DNA of 22,639 nt, taken from Ruminococcus sp. UBA1394. GTDB lineage: Bacteria; Bacillota; Clostridia; Oscillospirales; Ruminococcaceae. Shown in pieces: positions 7,270 through 14,474 of the stretch. The notes beneath the pieces were generated by a model that was not told where the DNA came from, searched no databases, and saw only the letters and a list, made by a program, of their open reading frames with translations. Position numbers and translations under genes: made by a program. The DNA lies in NCBI GenBank assembly GCA_002305725.1, contig DBQM01000059.1:1-22639 (forward strand). The letters are read 5' to 3'. The first letter of the stretch is position 1. Each line of letters begins with the position of its first letter.

Positions 7270-7905
7270 ATGAATACATACATTTTACAGGACATCCTCC
7301 TTGTCCTCGCCGTTTCAACAGACGCTCTTATTGCCGCATTTTCCTTTGGCTCGGGAAAAATACGCATACCGCCCCTGTCCGCCCTTATCATAAGCATTAT
7401 ATGCACAGCTATTCTCACAGGCTCAATTATGCTGTCCACTGTAATCGGCGGCTTTATTCCGGAAAAGCTGTGCCGTGCGGTCGGGGCAGCCATACTTACG
7501 ATTATGGGTACTGTTTCGATGTTTCAGAATATGCTCAAAAGCGCCCTCAGAAAAAGGCAGGGAGAGGGTGGTCTGAAATTCCGTTTTTTCAACATCGACT
7601 TTGTGATATGCGTGTACCTGGACGAAACCAAAGCCGACTGCGACTGTTCCAAAAACCTCTCCGCAAAAGAGGCAGTCACCCTTGCCCTTGCGCTGTCGGC
7701 AGATTCCCTTGCAAGCGGATTCGGTGCAGGTCTGGGAAGTGCAAACATTGTTCGTATCGCCGCCGCAAGTCTTGCCGCCGGACTGGGTTCAATCGCTCTG
7801 GGAAGTTTTCTGGGGCAGAAGGCGTCCTGCCGCAAGCCGGAGCTTTCATGGCTTTCGGGCGCTATACTTATTTTGCTGGGACTTTTTAAGTATCTGGGTG
7901 TTTGA
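7270..7905 (+). CDS. ytaF: YtaF-like (MntP-related) membrane protein
   Basis: Polytopic protein of 211 residues with an internally duplicated pattern. The motifs STDALIAAFSFGSG near the N-terminus and SADSLASGFGAGLG in the second half each place an Asp in a membrane helix, as in the MntP/YtaF group. About six hydrophobic segments are visible, with a hydrophilic Cys-containing loop (DETKADCDCSK) in the middle. YtaF is annotated as a sporulation membrane protein; MntP relatives export manganese. The transported substrate cannot be told from sequence. The start is the ATG at 7270, preceded by AAAGGT; an in-frame ATG at 7255 has no ribosome binding site. It ends 16 bp after the start of the CLC gene's promoter. 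Confidence 0.8.
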   Translation: MNTYILQDILLVLAVSTDALIAAFSFGSGKIRIPPLSALIISIICTAILTGSIMLSTVIGGFIPEKLCRAVGAAILTIMGTVSMFQNMLKSALRKRQGEGGLKFRFFNIDFVICVYLDETKADCDCSKNLSAKEAVTLALALSADSLASGFGAGLGSANIVRIAAASLAAGLGSIALGSFLGQKASCRKPELSWLSGAILILLGLFKYLGV

Positions 7906-7930
7906 TTATTTATTGTGTTTGTGGTATAAT
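7902..7930 (+). promoter_or_regulatory. Extended -10 promoter for the CLC gene
   Basis: TTGATT (7902-7907), 17-nt spacer, TATAAT (7925-7930) with TGG just before it (extended -10). It overlaps the end of the ytaF-like gene. The leader from about 7937 to 7985 is too short and lacks the motifs for a riboswitch. Confidence 0.72.
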
Positions 7931-7985
7931 TAAAGAAAAAATAACGCAACTTGTCTATAAAAATCAATACAGGGGATATCACAGT

Positions 7986-9257
7986 ATGAAAAAATTCATA
8001 ATAAAAATATTTCAAAGCATAAAAAAAGGGTTGCCGGAAATGTCGGAAAGCTTTGTAAAATGGGGTATTCTTGCGCTTCTGACCGGTTCTGCGGTAGGAC
8101 TTGTTTCCTCTCTTTTCCACCTTGCGCTGAAAGAAACCGCAGTTATAAGAGAGCGTTACCCTCTTGTCATACTTTCCCTGCCGGTCTGCGGTCTGCTTAT
8201 AGTTGCCCTGTACAAGCTTTTAAAGCTTACCCATGACAAAGGCACTAACATGGTTCTCATGGCGGTGAGGGACGGAGAAAAGATGACATGGCGCAATACT
8301 GTCAGTATCTTTGCCGGCTCTGTCCTTACCCACATAGGCGGCGGTTCTGCCGGACGAGAGGGTGCGGCACTTCAGATAGGCGGAAGTATCGGCTCGCAGA
8401 TTGGACTGTGGCTGAAGCTCGGCTCACAGGACTGCCGTATGCTTACAATGTGCGGTATGAGCGCCGGATTTTCTGCCCTTTTCGGTACGCCTGTGGCGGC
8501 GGCGTTTTTCTCAATGGAGGTAATAAGCGTTGGCATAATGCACTATTCCGCCCTTGTCCCCTGCATAATCTCCGCCCTTACCGGTCTTGCCATATCATCA
8601 CGTTTCGGTGTGTCAGCAGAAAAGCATGAGATATTATTCGGTACTGTTGATTATATGCTTTATCTGAAAGTCCTGCTTATAGCTGTCTGCTGTGCCGTTT
8701 TAAGCATTGTTTTCTGCTTTGTACTGAAAAACGCCTCACGTTTTTACAGAATATTCATCAGAAGCCCTTATCTTCGTATCGCTTTCGGCGGTGCGGCAGT
8801 TGTAATACTTACATTTATATGCGGTACACACGACTACAACGGCACAGGCGCCGAGGTCATAAGCCGTGCCTTTGAGCAGACTGCCTCGTGGGAGGAATTT
8901 GCCCTCAAACTGCTGTTTACCGCTCTTACCCTTGGCGCAGGGTTCAAAGGCGGCGAGATTATGCCGGTGTTCTTTATCGGTTCGACCTTCGGAAGTGCCT
9001 TTGCTCCTCTGCTGGGTCTGGACAGTTCACTTGGTGCGGCGATAGGACTTTCCTGCCTTTTCTGCGGCGTGACAAACTGTCCGGTAACAGCGGTGTTTCT
9101 GTGTGCTGAGCTTTTCGGGGCGGCGCACCTTCCGGTTTACCTTTTAGCCTGCGGTGTATCGTATATGCTTTCGGGTTATGCCGGACTTTACAGCGAACAG
9201 AAGATACTTTATTCCAAGCTTGAACCGAAATATATTGATAAAAAAATCGGGAAATAG
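7986..9257 (+). CDS. CLC-family anion channel or antiporter
   Basis: Integral membrane CLC protein of 423 residues. It has GGGSAGREGAALQIGG (about 118-133) with the gating glutamate E125, then the half-channel motif GFKGGEIMPVFFIGSTFGSA in the C-terminal half, and a late ILYSKL holding the likely central Tyr (about 409). There is no C-terminal CBS domain. At the position of the chloride-filter motif GSGIP this protein reads GTNMV (86-90). That loss of the filter Ser is a feature of CLC-F fluoride/proton antiporters, whose equivalent I recall as GNNLI-like, so fluoride export is possible but unproven. The start is the ATG at 7986 after CAGGGGA; upstream codons in the same frame run through the promoter and are rejected. 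Confidence 0.88.
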   Translation: MKKFIIKIFQSIKKGLPEMSESFVKWGILALLTGSAVGLVSSLFHLALKETAVIRERYPLVILSLPVCGLLIVALYKLLKLTHDKGTNMVLMAVRDGEKMTWRNTVSIFAGSVLTHIGGGSAGREGAALQIGGSIGSQIGLWLKLGSQDCRMLTMCGMSAGFSALFGTPVAAAFFSMEVISVGIMHYSALVPCIISALTGLAISSRFGVSAEKHEILFGTVDYMLYLKVLLIAVCCAVLSIVFCFVLKNASRFYRIFIRSPYLRIAFGGAAVVILTFICGTHDYNGTGAEVISRAFEQTASWEEFALKLLFTALTLGAGFKGGEIMPVFFIGSTFGSAFAPLLGLDSSLGAAIGLSCLFCGVTNCPVTAVFLCAELFGAAHLPVYLLACGVSYMLSGYAGLYSEQKILYSKLEPKYIDKKIGK

Positions 9258-9289
9258 GTATGTATATAAAAAGTTCATTTTCAATCATT

Positions 9290-9362
9290 CGGGCGAGCAA
9301 TGCTCGCCCCTACGACAGTGCTAAATTTGTGTTTATTTGTAGGGGCGACCAGTGGTCGCCCG
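9290..9362. repeat. Twin-palindrome intergenic repeat, copy 3
   Basis: The GAGC-type arm (9290-9313), 25-nt spacer and GACC-type arm (9339-9362) have CTAC/GTAG ends facing inward. It is effectively copy 1 inverted. The centre of the second arm is CCAGTGG instead of CCAATGG, which leaves the stem intact. Confidence 0.9.
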
Positions 9363-9433
9363 TTGTTTATAAGATTGTCGATAATATGTAATTAAATTTT
9401 AAATAATTCTTTCAGACCGCAACTAAAAATTTC

Positions 9434-9462
9434 TTGACATAAGTCACGGTATAAGTTATAAT
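9434..9462 (+). promoter_or_regulatory. Consensus SigA promoter of the pspA operon
   Basis: TTGACA (9434-9439), exactly 17 nt, TATAAT (9457-9462). Both hexamers match the consensus fully. No extra operator symmetry is evident around it. Confidence 0.92.
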
Positions 9463-9490
9463 AAAAACATATTATACGGGGGAATCTGAT

Positions 9491-9961
9491 ATGGACAAAA
9501 AACTCAGACAGCTTGAAGAAGAACAGCGCAGACTTGCAGCTGAAATTGATAAAAACAACCGCCGGATTAATCCGGACAGCAGTTCAGACAGCTGGAAAGG
9601 CAGTCTGCTTGAATTTTTTATAGGTCTGCTTTTACTGGGCGGCGGTCTTTTCTGGGTGTTCCAGTCAGTAAGGGTCACAACGGCGTGGGGCAGCTATTTC
9701 TACCGCATAGGCGGCTGGGGCGTGCCTAACGGAGTAATCATAATTCCGCTGCTGATCGGTATAATAATGCTGTTTATGATGAAAAGAAAAATTTTCGGCT
9801 GGATAGTAACTTCAATCGGAGTTCTGGCAATTCTGCTGTCGATCATGAACAGCGTCAGCTTTCATTTTGTATCACAGTCGCTTTTCAGCTATATCCTTAT
9901 GTTCGGATTCGTAGCTGTGGGTGCGGCACTGGTTATAAAGGCTTTATTTACAAAACACTAA
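9491..9961 (+). CDS. Four-TM membrane protein with N-terminal coiled coil
   Basis: Hypothetical 156-residue protein. Residues 1-27 are charged and coiled-coil-like (KKLRQLEEEQRRLAAEIDKN), followed by a polar stretch and four hydrophobic segments at about 39-58, 81-97, 102-120 and 131-150. The ATG follows GGGGGA with good spacing. It is the first gene of the operon with PspA 16 bp downstream. By position, a membrane partner of PspA is plausible, similar in logic to PspB/PspC or LiaI-type anchors, although I see no homology to them. Function is not recognised. Confidence 0.85.
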   Translation: MDKKLRQLEEEQRRLAAEIDKNNRRINPDSSSDSWKGSLLEFFIGLLLLGGGLFWVFQSVRVTTAWGSYFYRIGGWGVPNGVIIIPLLIGIIMLFMMKRKIFGWIVTSIGVLAILLSIMNSVSFHFVSQSLFSYILMFGFVAVGAALVIKALFTKH

Positions 9962-9977
9962 ACGGAGGTAAGTTAAA

Positions 9978-10643
9978 ATGGGAATTTTCCAGAGATTAGG
10001 AGATTTACTCAAATCAAATGTCAACGATCTTATCGACAAGGCAGAAGATCCGGAAAAGATGGTCAAGCAGATTATCATTGATATGCAGCAGGAACTCAAC
10101 AAGTCAACACAGGCTCTCGGCAAGGCTGTTTCAAGCGAACGCATTGCAAAGAAACAGTATGACGACGCAGCAAGAACAGCTTCCGAATGGGAGGAAAGAG
10201 CAAAGACTGCTCTTGCAGCCGGTGACGAGGAACTGGCTAAGAAGGCACTTGCAAACAAGGTAAAGGCTGACAAGGACGCAGCTGCATACAAGGAAATGTA
10301 TGACACAATCTCACAGCAGACTGAAACTATCAGAACACAGGTTGAAGTTCTCAAGTCAAAGCTTGAAGAGGCAAAGAGCCGTCAGGCTATGCTTATCGCA
10401 CGTTCACAGATGGCTGACACACAGAAGAATCTTGCAAAGTCAACAGGCGGATTTGACAGTTCAAGTGCGTCTGAGAAGTTTGACCGCATGGAAGAAAAGA
10501 TTATGCAGAAAGAGGCTGAGGCACAGGCTTTTGCTGAAATTGCAGGTCAGAACAGCGAAACCGTTGACGAATTTGAAAAGCTTGAAAAGGAATCACAGGT
10601 CGATTCTGAACTTGAAAGACTCAAGGCAGAAATGGGAATGTAA
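9978..10643 (+). CDS. pspA: PspA/IM30 family membrane-stress protein
   Basis: The 221-residue protein begins MGIFQRLGDLLKSNVNDLID, an amphipathic membrane-binding helix. It continues as almost uninterrupted coiled coil, with the family-typical DPEKMVKQIIIDMQQEL near 28-45. PspA, LiaH and Vipp1 polymerise on the inner face of the membrane and protect it under envelope stress. The ATG follows CGGAGGTAAG. It lies between two small membrane-protein genes under one consensus promoter and one terminator, suggesting a self-contained unit. No pspF, LiaRS or other regulator is adjacent, and the promoter looks constitutive. Family assignment is strong; stress role is by family. Confidence 0.93.
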   Translation: MGIFQRLGDLLKSNVNDLIDKAEDPEKMVKQIIIDMQQELNKSTQALGKAVSSERIAKKQYDDAARTASEWEERAKTALAAGDEELAKKALANKVKADKDAAAYKEMYDTISQQTETIRTQVEVLKSKLEEAKSRQAMLIARSQMADTQKNLAKSTGGFDSSSASEKFDRMEEKIMQKEAEAQAFAEIAGQNSETVDEFEKLEKESQVDSELERLKAEMGM

Positions 10644-10672
10644 TTTTCAGACCGGAAAGGGACGATAAAGAA

Positions 10673-10828
10673 ATGGAAGAAAAGAAAAAAAGCAGTCTTG
10701 TTGTATTTATTTCTATTTTAATTGCTCTTATCGGAGGAGTTATTTCTGTAGCTTATATTGTATATAAGGCTATGAGCAACAAAAGCTATGAGGAAAAATG
10801 GAAAGATTACGATGAATGCGGAATCTGA
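10673..10828 (+). CDS. Small single-TM protein of the pspA operon
   Basis: A 51-residue frame from ATG 10673 to TGA 10826-10828. It has a lysine-rich N-terminus (MEEKKKSS), one hydrophobic helix at about residues 9-31, and a charged C-terminal tail with Lys, Asp, Glu and one Cys. GGAAAGGGA lies upstream, at rather long spacing. It starts 29 bp after pspA and ends 5 bp before the terminator hairpin, so it is cotranscribed. Predicted topology is N-terminus inside by the positive-inside rule. No known family recognised. Confidence 0.72.
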   Translation: MEEKKKSSLVVFISILIALIGGVISVAYIVYKAMSNKSYEEKWKDYDECGI

Positions 10829-10833
10829 TTTTT

Positions 10834-10860
10834 AAAGGCGTGTTTTTCACGCCTTTTTTG
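10834..10860 (+). terminator. Rho-independent terminator of the pspA operon
   Basis: AAAGGCGTG (10834-10842) pairs with CACGCCTTT (10848-10856), 5-nt loop, T run through 10859. Confidence 0.92.
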
Positions 10861-10882
10861 CTTTTTAACGGAGGAAATGAAA

Positions 10883-11995
10883 ATGATTAAACTTAAAAGT
10901 ATTGCCGCAGCAGCAGTTTCGGCTGTGATACTTGCGGGTTCTATGCCACTGTGTGTTTCTGCGGAATCTGCCGGTATAAATGTTGAGTACCACACCGCTG
11001 AGGAAATTGCAGAATATATGAACAGCCACCCCTTTGAATATACTGCGTCTGAGTATGACGAACTGCCGGATTATACAAATGCGCCGTATTCTGCCGGAAA
11101 GCTGAGCGATGCAACATTGCACAATGCCCTCAATGCGCTCAACACAATGAGATTTATTGCCGGAATCGGAGAAGTTACTCTTTCCGACAGCTACAATGAA
11201 CTTGCACAGGCAGGTGCGCTTGTAAACGCAGTAAACAATCAACTTTCCCACAGTCCTTCACAGCCTGCGGATATGCCCGACGAGCTTTACGAAATGGGTC
11301 TGGAGGGTACTTCAAGCTCAAATCTCGGCTGGGGTTATTACTCTCTGGCCCAGGATATAGTTTATGGCTGGATGAGCGATTCAGGCAGTTCAAACATTGA
11401 CAGAGTGGGACACAGAAGATGGTGTCTGAATCCGTCAATGGAGCAGACCGGTTTCGGAAATGTCGGAAAATATTACGCTATGTACGCTTTTGACAATGTA
11501 TGGACTGATACAGAATATTACGGGGTATGCTGGCCTGCACAGGTCATGCCGGCAGAGTACTTTGAATATGATGACCCGTGGAGCATATCCATGGGAACTG
11601 CTGCAGATATCTCGGCGGTTGAAGTGACTCTTGAAAGGCAGTCTGACGGCAGGATATGGAGCTTTTCTGAAGACTCGGCAGACGGATATTTCAACGTTGA
11701 AAACAGCAATTACGGCAAGAAAGGCTGTATCATTTTCCGTCCGGACGATATTTCCTACAGCGTGGGCGACAGCTTTGAGGTCACGATTACAGGGCTCAGC
11801 CAGACTGTAAACTATACTGTCGATTTCGTGGACGTTTTCAGCACCCAGCCGAAAATTACCGCAGCTAATCTTGACGAACTTGTAAACTTTCTTGTAAACC
11901 GTGAATATAATTCAGATGAGGTAAAGGATTTCAACGGTGACAAAAATATTGATGTGTTTGACGCAGTTTACGCAAGAAGAAGTCTTATGGACTGA
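10883..11995 (+). CDS. Secreted CAP-domain protein with dockerin-like tail
   Basis: The 370-residue protein starts with a signal peptide (positive MIKLK, hydrophobic Ala/Val core, likely cleavage after VSA at about 27). A CAP/SCP-like domain covers about 75-200, with an N-x-MR helix, a LSHSP histidine and the VGHRRWCLNP...GFG block. A beta-rich region follows. The last about 42 residues resemble a dockerin: DFNGDKNIDVFDAVYARRSL has Asp at loop positions 1, 5 and 12 and Asn at 3. Only this one calcium loop is convincing; the first repeat appears reduced to its helix (NLDELVNFLVNRE). The start is ATG 10883, 8 nt after GGAGG; the ATG at 10877 is too close. Exported, perhaps docked to a cohesin; CAP function unknown. 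Confidence 0.85.
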   Translation: MIKLKSIAAAAVSAVILAGSMPLCVSAESAGINVEYHTAEEIAEYMNSHPFEYTASEYDELPDYTNAPYSAGKLSDATLHNALNALNTMRFIAGIGEVTLSDSYNELAQAGALVNAVNNQLSHSPSQPADMPDELYEMGLEGTSSSNLGWGYYSLAQDIVYGWMSDSGSSNIDRVGHRRWCLNPSMEQTGFGNVGKYYAMYAFDNVWTDTEYYGVCWPAQVMPAEYFEYDDPWSISMGTAADISAVEVTLERQSDGRIWSFSEDSADGYFNVENSNYGKKGCIIFRPDDISYSVGDSFEVTITGLSQTVNYTVDFVDVFSTQPKITAANLDELVNFLVNREYNSDEVKDFNGDKNIDVFDAVYARRSLMD

Positions 11996-12013
11996 AAAAT
12001 ATGTAAAATATCC

Positions 12014-12042
12014 CTCCTCAGACATTTTTCTGAGGAGATTTT
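12014..12042 (+). terminator. Terminator after the CAP protein gene
   Basis: CTCCTCAGA (12014-12022) pairs with TCTGAGGAG (12029-12037), 9 bp with a 6-nt loop, then ATTTT. The T tract is short. Confidence 0.72.
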
Positions 12043-12074
12043 ACATAAATATGCAAATTAGTGCAATTTTATTA

Positions 12075-12103
12075 TTGACTTATTTTCGTTAAAAGAGTAT
12101 AAT
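12075..12103 (+). promoter_or_regulatory. SigA-type promoter of serC-serA
   Basis: TTGACT (12075-12080), 17-nt spacer, TATAAT (12098-12103). The leader is about 48 nt, with no riboswitch-like structure seen. Confidence 0.88.
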
Positions 12104-12157
12104 ATAATGGTATAGAATTTTATCTAATGAAATACATATTTTTGGAGGGTTTTTACA

Positions 12158-13240
12158 ATGGGCAGAGTTTATAATTTCAGTGCAGGTCCTGCTGTTCTTC
12201 CTGAGGAGGTTCTCAGGGAAGCAGCTGACGAAATGCTCGACTACAAGGGAACTGGTATGTCAGTTATGGAAATGAGCCATCGTTCCAAGGCTTTTGATGA
12301 TATCATCAAGGATGCCGAAAAGGATATCCGTGACCTCATGAACATCCCTGACAACTACAAGGTTCTTTTCCTGCAGGGCGGTGCGTCACAGCAGTTTGCA
12401 GCTGTTCCAATGAATCTTATGAAGAACAAGAAGGCAGCTTACATAGTAACTGGTCAGTGGGCAAAGAAGGCTTATCAGGAGGCTCAGAAGTACGGCGAGG
12501 CTGTTGCTGTTGCATCTTCAGCTGACAAGACTTTCTCCTACATTCCTGACTGTTCAGACCTTGACATTCCGGAAGACGCAGACTACGTTTACATCTGCGA
12601 AAACAACACTATCTACGGTACAAAGTTCAAGGAACTGCCTGACACAAAGGGCAAGACACTTGTTGCTGACGTTTCATCATGCTTCCTCTCAGAGCCTGTT
12701 GACGTTACAAAGTACGGCGTAATCTACGGCGGCGTTCAGAAAAACGTTGGTCCTGCCGGCGTTGTTATCGCAATTATCCGTGAAGACCTCATTACAGACG
12801 ATGTTTTAGAGGGTACTCCTACAATGCTCAAGTGGAAAACACAGGCTGACGCTGATTCACTCTACAACACACCTCCTTGCTACGGCATCTACATCTGCGG
12901 CAAGGTATTCAAGTGGATCAAGAAGATGGGCGGTCTGGAGGCTATGAAGGCTCACAACGAAAAGAAAGCCGCTATCCTCTACGATTTCCTCGACCAGAGC
13001 AAGCTTTTCAAGGGCACTGTTGAGCCAAAGGACAGATCTCTCATGAACGTTCCTTTCGTTACAGGCGACGCTGACCTCGACGCTAAGTTCGTTAAGGAAG
13101 CCAAGGCTGCCGGATTTGAAAACCTCAAGGGTCACAGAACTGTCGGCGGTATGAGAGCGTCTATCTACAACGCTATGCCAATCGAGGGCGTTGAAAAGCT
13201 GGTTGAATTCATGAAAAAGTTTGAGGCTGAAAACGCATAA
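12158..13240 (+). CDS. serC: Phosphoserine aminotransferase SerC
   Basis: PLP enzyme that converts 3-phosphohydroxypyruvate plus glutamate to O-phosphoserine, step 2 of serine synthesis. The 360-residue length is standard. Visible signatures are YNFSAGPAVLPEEVL at the N-terminus, LQGGASQQFAAVPMNL (about 72-87) for PLP phosphate binding, and GGVQKNVGPAG with the Schiff-base Lys195. RASIYNAMPIEGVEKL is near the C-terminus. GGAGG precedes the ATG. serA follows 24 bp downstream, giving a two-gene serine operon. Codon use is strongly biased to CTC, GAC, AAG and TAC, suggesting high expression. Confidence 0.97.
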   Translation: MGRVYNFSAGPAVLPEEVLREAADEMLDYKGTGMSVMEMSHRSKAFDDIIKDAEKDIRDLMNIPDNYKVLFLQGGASQQFAAVPMNLMKNKKAAYIVTGQWAKKAYQEAQKYGEAVAVASSADKTFSYIPDCSDLDIPEDADYVYICENNTIYGTKFKELPDTKGKTLVADVSSCFLSEPVDVTKYGVIYGGVQKNVGPAGVVIAIIREDLITDDVLEGTPTMLKWKTQADADSLYNTPPCYGIYICGKVFKWIKKMGGLEAMKAHNEKKAAILYDFLDQSKLFKGTVEPKDRSLMNVPFVTGDADLDAKFVKEAKAAGFENLKGHRTVGGMRASIYNAMPIEGVEKLVEFMKKFEAENA

Positions 13241-13264
13241 TTAATACTGAAGGAGTATATGACA

Positions 13265-14425
13265 ATGTATAATATTCTCACATTAAATAAAATTGCCGCT
13301 GTTGGTACTGACAGATTCGACAGCAGCAAGTACACAGTCGGCGACGCTGTTGAAAACCCGACTGCTATTATGGTTCGTTCTGCTAAAATGCATGACATGG
13401 AATTCGGTTCAGACCTCCTTGCAATCGCAAGAGCAGGTGCAGGCGTAAACAATATCCCTGTTGACAAGTGCGCTGAAGCCGGAATCTGTGTATTTAATAC
13501 ACCTGGCGCCAATGCTAACGCTGTTAAGGAACTTGCAATCTGTGCACTTCTCCTTTCATCAAGAAAAATTACAGAGGCTGCCGCATGGGCTTCATCCTTA
13601 AAGGGTACACCGGACGCTCCTAAGACAGTTGAAGGCGGAAAGGCTAAGTTTGCAGGTCCTGAGATTTTCGGCAAAACTCTCGGTATAATCGGTCTGGGCG
13701 CTATCGGAGGTAAGATTGCAAACGCTGCTGTTGCTCTCGGCATGAAGGTTATCGGCTACGACCCGTTCCTTTCAGTAAACGGTGCGCTTCATCTTGAACC
13801 ATCTGTAAAGGTTGTTACAGATATCAACGATATCTACAAGAACAGCGATTACATTTCAATTCACGTTCCTTACACACCTGATACAAAGAACACAATCGAT
13901 GCTGAGCAGATTGCAATGATGAAAGACGGCGTTCGTCTTATCAATCTTGCAAGAGGCGAGCTTATCAACAGCGAGGCAGTTGTAAAGGCTATTGCTGAGG
14001 GCAAGGTTGCAAAGTATGTTACAGACTTTGCTGATGACGTTGTTCTGGGCGTTGAAAACGTTATCGTCCTTCCTCACCTTGGCGCATCAACTCCTGAGAG
14101 CGAGGACAACTGCGCTGTTATGGCTGCTGACGAACTGATGGACTACATTGAAAACGGCAACATCAGAAACAGCGTAAACTATCCTAACGCAACAATGGCT
14201 GCAAACGGCACAAAGGTTTGCGTTCTTCACAAGAACATTCCTGCTGTTATTGCAAAGATCACATCAGCTGTTGCTGACGCAGGTCTTAACATTGACAATA
14301 TGGTTAATGCAAGCAAGAAAGACTACGCTTACACAATGCTCGACGTTGCAGGCGACGTTACAGACTCTGTTGCTGAAAAAATCAGCGCTGTTGACGGTAT
14401 TATCAAGGTAAGAATCATCAAGTAA
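13265..14425 (+). CDS. serA: D-3-phosphoglycerate dehydrogenase SerA
   Basis: Oxidises 3-phosphoglycerate with NAD, the first step of serine synthesis. The protein has 386 residues from ATG 13265, which is 9 nt after AAGGAG; the ATG at 13259 is too close. The Rossmann motif GLGAIGGKIANAA is followed by GYDP. The catalytic Arg is in NLARGELIN and the His in LPHLGAST. A C-terminal ACT domain starts around KVCVLHKNIPAVIAKI and suggests serine feedback. The loop that usually reads DVFxxEP with the catalytic Glu is shortened to DFADDVVLG, with no clear Glu in place. The form with ACT but without the extra ASB domain is typical of many Firmicutes. Confidence 0.95.
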   Translation: MYNILTLNKIAAVGTDRFDSSKYTVGDAVENPTAIMVRSAKMHDMEFGSDLLAIARAGAGVNNIPVDKCAEAGICVFNTPGANANAVKELAICALLLSSRKITEAAAWASSLKGTPDAPKTVEGGKAKFAGPEIFGKTLGIIGLGAIGGKIANAAVALGMKVIGYDPFLSVNGALHLEPSVKVVTDINDIYKNSDYISIHVPYTPDTKNTIDAEQIAMMKDGVRLINLARGELINSEAVVKAIAEGKVAKYVTDFADDVVLGVENVIVLPHLGASTPESEDNCAVMAADELMDYIENGNIRNSVNYPNATMAANGTKVCVLHKNIPAVIAKITSAVADAGLNIDNMVNASKKDYAYTMLDVAGDVTDSVAEKISAVDGIIKVRIIK

Positions 14426-14441
14426 TTTCAAAGCAATATTT

Positions 14442-14472
14442 AAGGCGGTACGTTTTAGCGTACCGCCTTTTT
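14442..14472 (+). terminator. Rho-independent terminator of serC-serA
   Basis: AAGGCGGTACG (14442-14452) pairs perfectly with CGTACCGCCTT (14459-14469), 6-nt loop, then TTT. It ends 3 bp before the stop of the convergent EAL gene. Confidence 0.92.
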
Positions 14473-14474
14473 GT

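Noticed and set aside
7937..7985. Fluoride riboswitch before the CLC gene
   Set aside because: The leader is only about 49 nt and lacks the conserved GG-GATGG and pseudoknot elements of the crcB motif.
7902..7985. Longer CLC start at 7902
   Set aside because: The extra 28 codons overlap the ytaF end and the promoter, and the ATG at 7986 has a GGGGA site upstream.
7524..8120. 198-residue minus-strand reading frame
   Set aside because: Antisense to the ytaF-like and CLC genes, both well supported on the plus strand; its composition is typical of a shadow frame.
13165..13743. 192-residue minus-strand reading frame
   Set aside because: Antisense to serC/serA; codon-biased genes on the other strand create long open shadow frames.
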